Shown here: positions 16,259-24,721 of the stretch, one piece after another
Layout: every line of letters begins with the position of its first letter
How positions within the stretch are numbered: position 1 is the first letter of the stretch
From: Rhodospirillaceae bacterium
GTDB taxonomy: Bacteria > Pseudomonadota > Alphaproteobacteria > UBA8366 > Aestuariispiraceae
Direction of reading: 5' to 3'
NCBI GenBank assembly: GCA_002709955.1
Contig: PAQY01000008.1
Location: forward strand, 30,472-94,471
Length of the DNA stretch: 64,000 nucleotides
Program-made: the position numbers and the translations under genes
Notes under the pieces: model-generated
Seen by the model: the letters and a program-made list of their open reading frames with translations, nothing else
The model's database searches: none
Told to the model about the DNA's origin: nothing

Positions 16259-16935
16259 TGGAATTCAGTTTGTTCAATCTTCTCATTCTACCGGCAGGGC
16301 TTGGCCTGTTCGGCTTCATTGAACCCTGCTCAATCGGTTCCAGCCTGATCTTTATCAAATATCTGGAAGGCAAGGAGAGAGCGCAGAAATTCACCGAGAC
16401 GGCGGTTTTCGCGCTCACGCGCGCGCTTTTCATCGGCGCTCTTGGCGTGGCGGCGGTGCTGGTCGGGTCTGCATTTATCGGGTTCCAGCGCGGAGCCTGG
16501 ATCGTGCTCGGTCTTGTTTATGCGGCAATCGGGATTCTCTATCTCATCGGGCGCGCCGGATTTCTCATGCGTTCGATCGGGCCGCGGCTCGCCGGTTTGA
16601 GTGGTGCGCGCGGTTCGGTTGGGCTCGGTCTTATCTTCGGTCTCAACATTCCCGCCTGTGCCGCGCCATTGCTTCTGGTTCTGCTCGGCGTTGCAGGGGC
16701 CGATGGCGCCAGCGGCGACGCGGCTCTGAGTGGGTTCATATCGCTTGGAGTGTTCGGTCTGGCCTTGTCCCTGCCGCTCGTTGCGGCTGTGGCATTCAAA
16801 CCGGCGCGCCGTCTGTTCGACCATCTCGCGGGGCTTTCCGCCAAAATACCGTTCTGGGCAGGGGGGTTGCTCATCGCGCTTGGCCTTTGGTCGATCTGGT
16901 TCGGCCTGTTTTCCGCTGTGCCGGAACTGGCCTGA
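16258..16935 (+). CDS. CcdA-like cytochrome-c-biogenesis-family membrane protein
   Basis: 225 residues, six predicted helices. The family Cys-containing motifs are present in altered form: FGFIEPCSIGSSLIF in helix 1 and GLNIPACAAPLLLV in helix 4. It is shorter than the 4.8-kb CcdA and differs in flanking residues (EPCS, IPAC). It is translationally coupled to the MerR-HMA regulator. A role in reducing or transporting thiol-bound metal across the membrane is plausible, and a canonical cytochrome c role is unlikely without partner genes. Confidence 0.8.
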   Translation: MEFSLFNLLILPAGLGLFGFIEPCSIGSSLIFIKYLEGKERAQKFTETAVFALTRALFIGALGVAAVLVGSAFIGFQRGAWIVLGLVYAAIGILYLIGRAGFLMRSIGPRLAGLSGARGSVGLGLIFGLNIPACAAPLLLVLLGVAGADGASGDAALSGFISLGVFGLALSLPLVAAVAFKPARRLFDHLAGLSAKIPFWAGGLLIALGLWSIWFGLFSAVPELA

Positions 16936-16956
16936 CAGTCCGGCAGAAGAAAGCGC

Positions 16957-16988
16957 TTGACTCCGTAGTTTAGTACGGAGGGTAGGCT
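16957..16988 (+). promoter_or_regulatory. mer-like operator/promoter upstream of the 17-20 kb operon
   Basis: TTGACT (-35, 16957-16962), 20-bp spacer, TAGGCT (-10, 16983-16988). The perfect 7-bp dyad CTCCGTA-GTTTAG-TACGGAG lies at 16961-16980. The -35 plus first half-site reads like the Tn501/Tn21 mer operator. No regulator gene is divergent from it, so the MerR-HMA protein encoded 0.7 kb upstream is the probable ligand-dependent activator. Confidence 0.8.
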
Positions 16989-17001
16989 GGCCCCTGAGAT
17001 C

Positions 17002-17021
17002 ATCCCGCATGGTTGCGGGAT
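17002..17021 (+). promoter_or_regulatory. Leader stem-loop before the 17-kb gene
   Basis: ATCCCGCA and TGCGGGAT form a perfect 8-bp stem with a 4-base loop, entirely within the predicted mRNA leader. The ribosome site GGAGG follows about 10 bases later. It may stabilise the transcript. No alternative pairing that would mask the ribosome site is obvious. Confidence 0.4.
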
Positions 17022-17040
17022 CACCGTACCGGAGGCCGCC

Positions 17041-18524
17041 ATGACCCTATTTTCCGCTTTGACGAGAACAATCGCTGCGTACGCCGTTCCCGCCTCGCTC
17101 GTTACAAACCTTGCATTTGCGCCGTCTGCACGGGCTGCCGACGAATTCCATTATGACGAAAGCAATGTCCGCCCGGCGGTGTATTTCGCCGCGCTATCCA
17201 ACCTTGCCAACGCGGTGATGTTTTCCGGCCTCGGCGAGGCGCTGGTGATTTCACCCTATGAGCGCGACGAATGGTTGCGCCGTGCCGGTTTCGTCACCCG
17301 GCCCGAGATGCCGGACATGGCGGCGGTTGGCCCGGTTTACGCTGGTGCTCGGCCGGCCTTCGTGGGCACGCCGGATTTCGCCGTACCTCGGACGCTGGCC
17401 TGGGACGCGTCCACCTTCGACCGCACACTCGACCCGGCCGCACAGGCCTGGGCGATGATCAAGATCACGAGCCCCGAGTTCCACATGCAGTTCCATGACC
17501 TACCGGACAATAAATTGGCGGCCCTGATGGTGATTCCGCAGGCACGCGCCCAGGCGCAGACGCTTGGCGCGCGGCTGACGAGCGCCGATGGGCTGTTCGC
17601 GCCGCTGGCATCTAGCGGCAACCTTGGCGCGGCGGTTCCACGCGACCAGATTGCCGTGCTGTGGGCGGCGTCGAACATGGTGCTGGCCGGAACGAGTGCG
17701 CGCGATGACTACTGGCACGCCGCCTACCGGGACTTGACGGCTGCCGAGAACTATCGCCCGCTCTTGAGGTAAGCCTTCGCGGACGTCACGGCAATGCCAC
17801 CTGAGACCCCAGCCGAGCGCGGCCTTGCGGTAGTGGCATTGGGGCGTTTCGCCCTGGCCACCGATGATTCGGCGCTCAGAGGCGAGGCGCTGACGCTGGC
17901 GCGCACCTATGCGGAAAGCCTGGCCAAAAACCTGACGGGGAGCCCGGCACGGCCATCGAGGATATAGCGCTTGCCATCTACGGGTTGACAGAGGCCAGGC
18001 GGCTGTTGGCCGAACCAGCCTTTGCCGAGGCGGCGCAGAATTTGTTTAGCGACCGGCTGATACCGCTTTGGGATGACGAGGCAGAGCTGTTTCGCCGTGG
18101 CGAGGCGCCGGTGACCTATGACCCGCGATCCGCCGGTGCGGTCGTGGCAGCTCTCAATGCCGTGCGCTGGCACGGTTCCGATGCTGAGGCTGAGCAGGCT
18201 TCTGCGCTGTTTCCCCGCTTTTTCGAAAGCGTGATTGTTCGCTCCGGCCTCATGCAGGCGAGCCCGCTGCCACTGGTGGTCGCGCCTTATCTGGAAGGAG
18301 AGCCGGCGGAGCACTTCGCCCATCCCATATTGCCCGGAGCAGTATCGACAGCGCCGGTCTTTGCCTCTGAAGTGATCTTCGAGGACGGTGTCTGGCGGGT
18401 GAGCGACCCGACCTTCCACACCGGCGACGCACTGTTCCTGGCCAATATGCTGGCGATCCGCAGCGAGAATGGCCGCAGCGACCTGTTCCTCTCCGACGAC
18501 CTGCTGACCGGCTTGAAGAGGTGA
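17041..18524 (+). pseudogene. Disrupted secreted protein of unknown family (about 495 codons)
   Basis: The first ORF (17041-17772) begins with a signal peptide (cleavage near ARA/ADEFHY) and stops at TAA 17770-17772. The same frame then stays coding-like (AFADVTAMPPETPAERG) until about 17935, where sense continues in another frame as TAIEDIALAIYGLTEARR and on through the second ORF to 18524. One stop and one frameshift thus break a single gene. The product would be an alpha-helical periplasmic protein of roughly 490 residues. I do not recognise the family. It sits between a mer-like promoter and the copper-type ATPase, 4 bp before that gene. Confidence 0.75.
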
Positions 18525-18528
18525 CACC

Positions 18529-20078
18529 ATGAATGCGACAGCATCTGCCCCAACATCTACCTCTGGCACGCTCCAGCTCAAGATCGGTGGCATGAGTTGT
18601 TCGTTCTGTGCCAATTCGATCTCCTCGGCGCTCATGAGGGACAAGGGCGTGCGCGAGGCGCATGTCTCACTCGCCCATGAAGAGGTGTTGATCCGCTTCG
18701 ATCGGCAAGAGACCGACGAAGCGCGGATCAAGCATACGCTGACCGACCTCGGCTTCACCATCCGCGATCCGCGCAAGGCGAGCGCCTTCGAGGAGCAGAA
18801 ACGCGCGATCCGCGAGGAAGCAACCGATCTTGCCATGGCCGCCACCGCCGCGCTTATCCTGTTCATGGCGATGAGCGCTATGTGGCTGGGGCTGTGGCAG
18901 ATGCGCGACTGGCATGTATGGACCGCCTGGGCCATCGCCACTTTCGTGCTCTTGTGGAACGGACGGCGTATCGTCCGCATGGCCTGGGGCGCGGGCAAGC
19001 GCGGCATCACCAATCAGCATGTGCTCTTATCTGTCGGGTGCGCATTCCGGGGCCATCGGCGCCTATATCGGCGGTCTGCTCGGTGCGCCCATGCCCTGGT
19101 TCGGCTGGTATGGTTTCGTCGGCTTTCCGGCCGTCGATTTCTTCGGGGTGGTCGTGTTCCTCACCGCCTATCATCTGCTGTCGGGTTTCGTGTCGATTAT
19201 CGTGCGCACCAAGGCGTCGGAAAGCGTGCGTCAGCTCTTGTCCATGCAGCCACCGACAGCGAATGTCATCCGCGACGGGACCGAGCGGGAAGTGCCCATC
19301 GAAGAAGTCGCCGTGGGCGATCATGTGCGTGTGCGCCCCGGCGAGCGGGTGCCGGTGGATGGAAAGGTCATAGAGGGTGAAAGCGCCATCGACGAGGCGA
19401 TCGTCACCGGCGAGTCGGTGCCGGTGGAAAAGGCCGTTGGCGCCGAGGTCATCGGTGGGTCGATCAACCAGACCGGTGCGCTTCTAATCGAGACAACGCG
19501 CATCGGCGAGGACAGTTTCCTGCATCAGGTCGCCCGCCATGTCGAAGAAACCAAGGCGATGAAGCCCGGCATCGTCGTGCTGGTGGACAGGGTGCTCAAG
19601 CACTACGTGCCAGCCGTTCTCGTCGTTTCCCTCGCTGCGTTCCTGTTCTGGGGCCTCAGCCCGGATAGCTGGAGCCGCGAGCCGCATTGGGTGCGCGCCA
19701 TCTATGCCGCCGTTACCGTGCTGGTGATGGGCTATCCTTGCGCCCTCGGCATGGCCACGCCTCTGGCGCTGATCCGGGGCGGCGGTATTGCCGCAACACG
19801 CGGTATCCTGATCCGTTCGGGCGAAGCGTTCCAGGTCCTCAAGGACATTACGCATGTGGTGCTCGACAAGACCGGGACCCTGACTGAGGGCAAGCCGAAG
19901 CTCGTCGATGTCGTTGCTTTAAACGATATGAGCCGCGAAAGGGCGCTCGTGCTCGCCGCCGCGGCGGAAGAGCAATCGGAACATCCACTGGCCAGGGCAA
20001 TCGTGGCCGGCGCGCGGGATACGGGCGTCAGTTGGACAGTGGCTGAGGATTTTCAGTCCGTGACAGGCGGTGACGGCC
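18529..20078 (+). pseudogene. Copper-type P1B-ATPase, frameshifted and truncated
   Basis: An N-terminal HMA domain (GGMSCSFCANSIS), helices, then a frameshift near 19035 where one extra G in a GGG run (GTCGGGTGC) moves the frame from 18529 to that of 18914. Downstream lie the actuator TGES motif (VTGESVPVE), the membrane motif GYPCALGMATPLA with Tyr in place of the first Cys of CPC, and DKTGTLTEG. SEHPLARAI follows. The reading breaks at about 20078 inside the N-domain, where an IS110 piece begins, so the ATP-binding C-terminal third and last two helices are missing. It cannot be a working pump. It was the second gene of the operon under the 16957 promoter. Confidence 0.85.
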
Positions 20079-20371
20079 TCACAGATTGCTTCTGCATCAG
20101 CCGCATCGTTCTTTTGTCGTTTGACGTAAGGCTTCACATAGGAAGGTGGTATCAAGCGCACCGTATGCCCAAGGGCTGCAATCTCACGCGCCCAATAATG
20201 TGATGTGGCGCAAGCCTCCATGCCGATCAGGCAAGGCTTGAGCTTACCCAGAAAAGAAAGAACCGCTCCGCGCCGAAGTTTCTTCTGCAAAACAATGGCG
20301 CCTTGCGCATTCACACCGTGCAACTGGAAAACTGACTTGGCGAGATCAATCCCGAGTGTTGTAGTCGTCAT
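20079..20371 (-). pseudogene. IS110 transposase, N-terminal fragment
   Basis: About 98 residues remain. The first DEDD-domain aspartate is in TLGIDLAKSVFQLHGV, the glutamate in LIGMEACATSHYWARE, and the third site in KRQKNDAADAEAICEAV. After that the frame runs into the reverse complement of the copper ATPase gene. The Ser-containing C-terminal transposase domain is absent, so the enzyme is inactive. Confidence 0.8.
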
Positions 20372-20453
20372 GTGGATGGCTCCTTCCCACTGTTGGTTTC
20401 AAACAGCACCAATATGGCACATCGTGATGCCGTTCGGGTGGAGCCGTCCACAC
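20079..20453 (-). mobile_element. IS110-family fragment
   Basis: Contains the leader and first part of an IS110-family element. The upstream segment (about 20375-20453) resembles leaders of this family, and the transposase starts at 20371. The left edge joins the copper ATPase and the right edge joins the IS6-family element. Both ends of the IS110 element are therefore lost or hidden, and IS110 elements lack terminal inverted repeats that could confirm the boundary. Confidence 0.7.
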
Positions 20454-21203
20454 CATCAGACAAATGCGAACTCGTCTCAGTTTGCCCGTAGGTCGGTCGA
20501 ATGACGCAGCACAACGCTGCTGCCATTCAATTAGGGAAGCGTCACGTTGAATTTTGAATTCGTCTCTTGAGACAAGGTGCCTTTGAAAGTTGAAGCGGTT
20601 GAAGATGGCAGAGTGGATGGACGAGAGTTTCTGCAAACTTCGTCTGAGCCTAAACCTGGACACGGCTCGCTCTCGTCGACGAAATGGCAAGTGGGAGTTC
20701 TCGGCGCGATTGTTTTTCCAACGACCAACTTCCTGGGCTGCTTGATTACCAACGACCTTCATTGCCGCCCGGTAGGACTTCAGTCGATCCGTCGCAATGA
20801 CCTTCGGTTGGCCATATCGTTTCATTGCTTTCTTTAAGAATGCTAATGCAGCCTTACGGTTGCGGCGTTTCGTAACAAAGGATTCCAGCACTTCTCCTTC
20901 GTGGTCAACAGCCCGCCACAGATAGTGGGTTTCTCCATTGATCTTCACGAACACCTCATCGAGATGCCACCGCCAGTTTGAATATGAACAGTTTGTAACG
21001 CGACGTTTCCGGATTTCAGCGGCAAACATTGGCCCGAAACGGTTCCACCAATAGCGCACCTTCTCATGGCAGATTTCGATCCCGCGCTCATGGAGCAGGT
21101 CTTCAACATTGCGAAGTGACAGTGGAAACCGAACGTAAATCATGACCGCGAGCCGGATGATCTCGGGTGACGTCTTGAAATAACGGAATGGGGAACTTGT
21201 CAT
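20346..21203 (-). CDS. IS6-family DDE transposase with fused tail
   Basis: 285 residues, of which about the first 240-250 are IS6-family: N-terminal HTH (LRNVEDLLHERGI), then the catalytic triad in WHLDEVFVKI (about 82), VIATDRLKSY (about 139) and NRAENSHLPFRRRER (about 168). The normal end is near WQQRCAA. The last 35-45 residues read into the adjoining IS110 leader because the native stop was lost at the junction. The catalytic core is complete, so activity is possible. Confidence 0.8.
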   Translation of the reverse strand: MTSSPFRYFKTSPEIIRLAVMIYVRFPLSLRNVEDLLHERGIEICHEKVRYWWNRFGPMFAAEIRKRRVTNCSYSNWRWHLDEVFVKINGETHYLWRAVDHEGEVLESFVTKRRNRKAALAFLKKAMKRYGQPKVIATDRLKSYRAAMKVVGNQAAQEVGRWKNNRAENSHLPFRRRERAVSRFRLRRSLQKLSSIHSAIFNRFNFQRHLVSRDEFKIQRDASLIEWQQRCAASFDRPTGKLRRVRICLMVWTAPPERHHDVPYWCCLKPTVGRSHPHDDYNTRD

Positions 21204-21260
21204 CTAAGGAAGCTGTCCGGATACTCAAATTGCCTCAATCTAGTTTCTTCTGACAAAGCC
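20454..21260 (-). mobile_element. IS6-family insertion sequence
   Basis: About 0.8 kb, the usual size for the family. The transposase-proximal end reads inward GGCTTTGTCAGAAG from 21260, similar in style to IS6-family termini. I could not find a matching inverted copy at the other end, which I place near 20454 where the frame enters IS110 sequence. The element lies between IS110 and IS630 pieces. Confidence 0.55.
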
Positions 21261-21735
21261 AGGTGTGAAGGCGAGGCCGTTGATCGGGCCGTCAAGGACC
21301 AGCGGCGCAGCGGTCTTCGACCCATTCCGCTCGCTCGCCAGCAGCGCTTTTTTTATAGCTGAGGCCCTCGCGGCGCATGAACCGCCCCACCGAGCGGACA
21401 TGCACCACCGTCCCCTGTGCCTGCAACTCCGTCGTCAATGCCCGCAAGGTGATATCCGGCTTCTCGCGTATCCGCGCACGCAGCCAGGCCGCAACATCGC
21501 CAACCAACAGGCTCGGTCGGTGGCCGCCCCGTTTACTGGGCATAAGACTGAGCCCCGCACGCCCCCGCTGCGACCAGCGCATCGCCGTCGCAACCGAAAA
21601 GCCATAACGGGCCGCCGCCGACCGCGTCGTTGCACCACCGAGAACCGCCGCAACAACACGCTCCCGAAGATCAAGAGAATATGACCGAGACATCATGGCT
21701 GGCCTCCTATCCCAGCCATCATGATGAATCACAAT
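21261..21735 (-). mobile_element. IS630-family remnant
   Basis: Transposase orfA plus a short piece of orfB. In the alternate frame after an A-rich slippery run, LLASERNG is followed shortly by APLVLDGPING, which belongs to the middle of IS630 orfB. This implies an internal deletion. The remainder is cut off by the IS6 end at 21260. Confidence 0.65.
21292..21696 (-). pseudogene. IS630 transposase orfA (truncated element)
   Basis: About 134 residues from the ATG at 21696. It shows the paired helix-turn-helix regions of IS630 OrfA (SLDLRERVVAAVLGGATTRS and GFSVATAMRWSQRGR) and ends at LSYKKSAAGERAEW. A run of seven A residues at the YKK codons is the expected programmed frameshift site to reach orfB. 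Because orfB is deleted, no full transposase can be made. Confidence 0.7.
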
Positions 21736-21759
21736 TCGTCCCCTTTGGGAATCCCGATT

Positions 21760-23370
21760 CTAATTAAACGCTTCCGACACTAGAGTTTGTCTCGTCCTGC
21801 TCAACGGTATTTCTACACGACAGACCGTCCCCGATCCTTTAATGCTTTCGATAACGAACCCCATCTCGTGATGCCTTAATAGACTTGCGGTCATCGTAAG
21901 GCCAAGTCCGAATCCAGTCGATTTACGCTTGGAATAAGCGGAGCGTCCGATATTGGGTCCGGCCTGGAAATATGCCTCGGTAATCCGTGCGACCACGTCC
22001 TGATCAATGCCGCATCCATTGTCGCCTATCTCGATGTAAAATCGCCCTTCGCTTGTCCCAAAGATGACCACACGCGTTTTCGCTGTCGGACCCGCGTGAT
22101 CAAGGCTGTTGCCGACAAGGTTTGTAAGTATCCGGTTCATTGCCTTCTGGTCGGCGAAAATTTCTAAACCTGGATTTACATTCCCAGTATGCATCTGTAT
22201 CGTTTTTGCAGGCACTCCAGAATAGGTTGACTCGCACTTAAAAACTGCACGTCGAACGGTATCCAGTAGGTTATCCCATTGCTCGTCCAATTCAAAGGTG
22301 CCCGCTTCAATACGACCTAAATCAAGAAGGTCATCTACCAAAAATTTTAATTGACTGGCAGATTCTAGTATATCCTGGATATACTCACGATATCGTTCGC
22401 TTCCGACAGGCCCGAAGATTTCCATATTTATCGTTTCAGAATATCCAATTATCGCATTCAGCGGGGTGCGAAGATCATGGCTCATATTGGCGAGGAAATC
22501 TGACTTGGCATCGCTTATCTTTTTGATTTTTTCCGCTTCAGCTAACTGATCCTGTTGCTCCTTGATATCTAAAAAAGCCTGTCGAAGGCATCGGGTCAGG
22601 AAAATCAAGTTTTTTCGAACATCGACCCATTCGTCGACCTGGCGCTTTCCCATTTTTACGAACAGGGCGTCTTCCGATGTATTTCCGGGGTTACGGGCGA
22701 TATCAGAAAGCACCGTATTCACGCAGCGTATCGGGCGTAAAAGCACGCGCTCGAGAATGATCATAGAAGTAAGAGTCAGCGATAGGGAAATTAATAAGAC
22801 CAACCCGACAATTTTCAGAACATGTGCCTGAACCATTTCCGGTATATGTGTCACATCGACACGACCTGCGACAAAGCGAGATCCATCCATTCTTTTCGGT
22901 TTCCATAGAATATCCATGGTTCCATCAATAGATAAACGTGAATCCTTTTCATCGAATGGTGTAATGGTCGGTCGGTCGCCAAAACTCGCACTCGGCATTC
23001 CGCTTTCATCGAAAACGACCGCTCCCGACAGTAATGAATTTTTACGAAGAATAGGACCTATTTCTTCGAATGCGCTGTAGGATATTGCGCTATCGGTTAA
23101 TGTGTTATCTAGGCTATGCATATCATCGATTATCAGAGATGCCCTGATTATCGTTCTAGCGGTGACAAGCGCTTCTCTCTCTGCCTCGGCCAGTCGCGCT
23201 TTCTCGAACTGGTTTGCAGAAAATACGAGCAAGATTGCCTCAATCGTCAGAATCGAAACGAACAGAAGAAATGTAACTCTCCAACAGAGACCACAGGTCT
23301 TCAGCCCCCGCGCAATTTCCGATATTTCTTTAAAAATAATCCCGGTTGTATTGCAATGAATGGTGCTCAT
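21760..23370 (-). CDS. Orphan membrane sensor histidine kinase
   Basis: About 536 residues from ATG 23370 (the track's 23502 start adds 44 unsupported residues). Two transmembrane helices (VTFLLFVSILTIEAILLVF and IVGLVLLISLSLTLTSMII) flank a periplasmic sensor of about 130 residues. A HAMP-like segment follows. The kinase core has an H-box with the phosphorylated His (FLANMSHDLRTPLNAIIG), N-box (ILTNLVGNSLDHAG), G1 (IGDNGCGID) and G2 (STGFGLGLTMTASLL). No response regulator is adjacent. Neighbours are an IS scar and a secreted cytochrome cluster. Base composition is lower in GC than the metal island. Confidence 0.85.
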   Translation of the reverse strand: MSTIHCNTTGIIFKEISEIARGLKTCGLCWRVTFLLFVSILTIEAILLVFSANQFEKARLAEAEREALVTARTIIRASLIIDDMHSLDNTLTDSAISYSAFEEIGPILRKNSLLSGAVVFDESGMPSASFGDRPTITPFDEKDSRLSIDGTMDILWKPKRMDGSRFVAGRVDVTHIPEMVQAHVLKIVGLVLLISLSLTLTSMIILERVLLRPIRCVNTVLSDIARNPGNTSEDALFVKMGKRQVDEWVDVRKNLIFLTRCLRQAFLDIKEQQDQLAEAEKIKKISDAKSDFLANMSHDLRTPLNAIIGYSETINMEIFGPVGSERYREYIQDILESASQLKFLVDDLLDLGRIEAGTFELDEQWDNLLDTVRRAVFKCESTYSGVPAKTIQMHTGNVNPGLEIFADQKAMNRILTNLVGNSLDHAGPTAKTRVVIFGTSEGRFYIEIGDNGCGIDQDVVARITEAYFQAGPNIGRSAYSKRKSTGFGLGLTMTASLLRHHEMGFVIESIKGSGTVCRVEIPLSRTRQTLVSEAFN

Positions 23371-23553
23371 AGATGTCAGTTTCCTGATATAGGTTCCTTT
23401 ACAATCCGGAAGACATAAAGGTGGCACTTCATATCCGGAAACAGCCTGTGCCATGTCGGCTGAATACAAGTGCATAGGCCTATACTCAAGGAAGGACACC
23501 ATCAGTGAATCGATGGTGCCCTTTCCAGTTCGGTACGTCCGCGCGGCCGCCTC

Positions 23554-24471
23554 CTACTTTCTAAAGTCCTCTGGCAAGAAAAACAGGTAATCGGACTCTT
23601 CGCCCGCGATATGGCATTCATGGCAGAAGTCCATATTGGCGGCATTAGGACCCTTGGTTACGCCCACGGTGGAGCCGCCCGGCATGACCATTGAATATCG
23701 CCAGTCACCCGTCTCGGGGTTCCATCCCTCTTCCATCTTTGTCATGGTGAAGAGGGGACCGATTGCCGCCTTGCCATCTTCCAGAATGGCAAAACTGTTC
23801 TTTGCCAGAATGGACCCGACAGGTGCTTTGCCGATCTCCTCATATTTCATATAGGCGACGACGGCGACATCGTTGGCCGTATTGCTGACATAACGACCGC
23901 CATGGGTGATGGACTGATAGGGTCCGGTGCTGACATGCGGCCAGTTCAAATGGGCGGCACCGGCTGCTTCCGTTGATCCGGCAAAGGCTGCGGTCATTTC
24001 CGGTTTCAGGCAGTCATAGGCAGCGCGCGCTTCTGCATCACTTACTTCTACCGCTGCGACCGAACCGCCACATGGGTTGCTGGGATTTGCCGCACAGGGA
24101 TTGCAGGGGTTGCAAGCCTTGGCAGCGCAAGGGTTACAGGGGTTGCCCGCTTTTGCCGCACAGGGATTGCAGGGGTTATAAGCCTTCGCCTTGACGCTTG
24201 GTACGACACAACTTGCACTGACCTTTAACGCACCACCGGCGCAGGGGTTACAGGGATTGGCTGCACAGGGATTGCAGGGGTTGCATGCTTTTGCCGCGCA
24301 GGGGTTGCAGGACCCGCCACCGTCCATCTGTGCATCGATGGAGACATGTTCTGCGGAAACGGCATCTGCCAGTTCTATCTCCCCGGAACCTGCATGCCCT
24401 GTTGTTACAAGGCTTGCCACTGCCATCAGGGATACGGCGCTTGTCGACAGTAGATAGGTTTTGAAACTCAT
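23554..24471 (-). CDS. P460-like secreted c-type cytochrome with Asn-Pro-Cys repeats
   Basis: 305 residues; start at 24471 follows GGGAG at a good distance. A signal peptide (LLSTSAVSLMAVASLVTTGHAG) is followed by a low-complexity region with about twelve NPC tripeptides interspersed with AAKA (residues 54-134). The C-terminal 170 residues resemble the cytochrome P460 domain and include one haem-attachment motif (DFCHECH) near the end. P460 proteins oxidise hydroxylamine or bind NO. The Cys-rich repeats are not part of that family and could bind metal or cross-link. Exported from an operon-less position facing DUF3179. Function is inferred. Confidence 0.75.
   Translation of the reverse strand: MSFKTYLLSTSAVSLMAVASLVTTGHAGSGEIELADAVSAEHVSIDAQMDGGGSCNPCAAKACNPCNPCAANPCNPCAGGALKVSASCVVPSVKAKAYNPCNPCAAKAGNPCNPCAAKACNPCNPCAANPSNPCGGSVAAVEVSDAEARAAYDCLKPEMTAAFAGSTEAAGAAHLNWPHVSTGPYQSITHGGRYVSNTANDVAVVAYMKYEEIGKAPVGSILAKNSFAILEDGKAAIGPLFTMTKMEEGWNPETGDWRYSMVMPGGSTVGVTKGPNAANMDFCHECHIAGEESDYLFFLPEDFRK
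24070..24312 (-). repeat. In-frame repeats encoding (NPC) units
   Basis: A degenerate repeat, on the + strand resembling GGGTTGCAGGGATTGC, encodes NPCNPCAAKA-like units in two blocks separated by about 23 unique residues. Variants (NPS, AGNPC) show it is diversifying. The repeats stay in frame, which indicates selection on the protein. Confidence 0.85.
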
Positions 24472-24721
24472 TGGTGTCACTCCCTTGAATGGATGTTCGC
24501 TTTCTGCGAACTGTAGAATTGGAACCGGCATTCCAATAACAGGCGACCGATCCGTACATACCCATAACCGATTGTCGGGAATGCCTGGCATCAAGTTGTC
24601 TCACGATGCTGTGACGATTCCGAATCGAGATGGTTTTTTGTTGTATAGGAAGCTGGATGCTCTGGGTCAGAAGGCATTCCGGCCAATGCAGGCAGGCTTG
24701 GTTTGAGAAAGGCGCGTGTGA

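Noticed and set aside
20454-20530. Right inverted repeat of the IS6-family element
   Set aside because: I looked for a copy of GGCTTTGTCAGAAG near the IS110 junction and found only weak similarity, so no boundary repeat is claimed.
24070-24312. Regular short repeats that could look like a CRISPR array
   Set aside because: Repeats are in frame with a secreted protein, vary in length and lack unique spacers; no cas genes.
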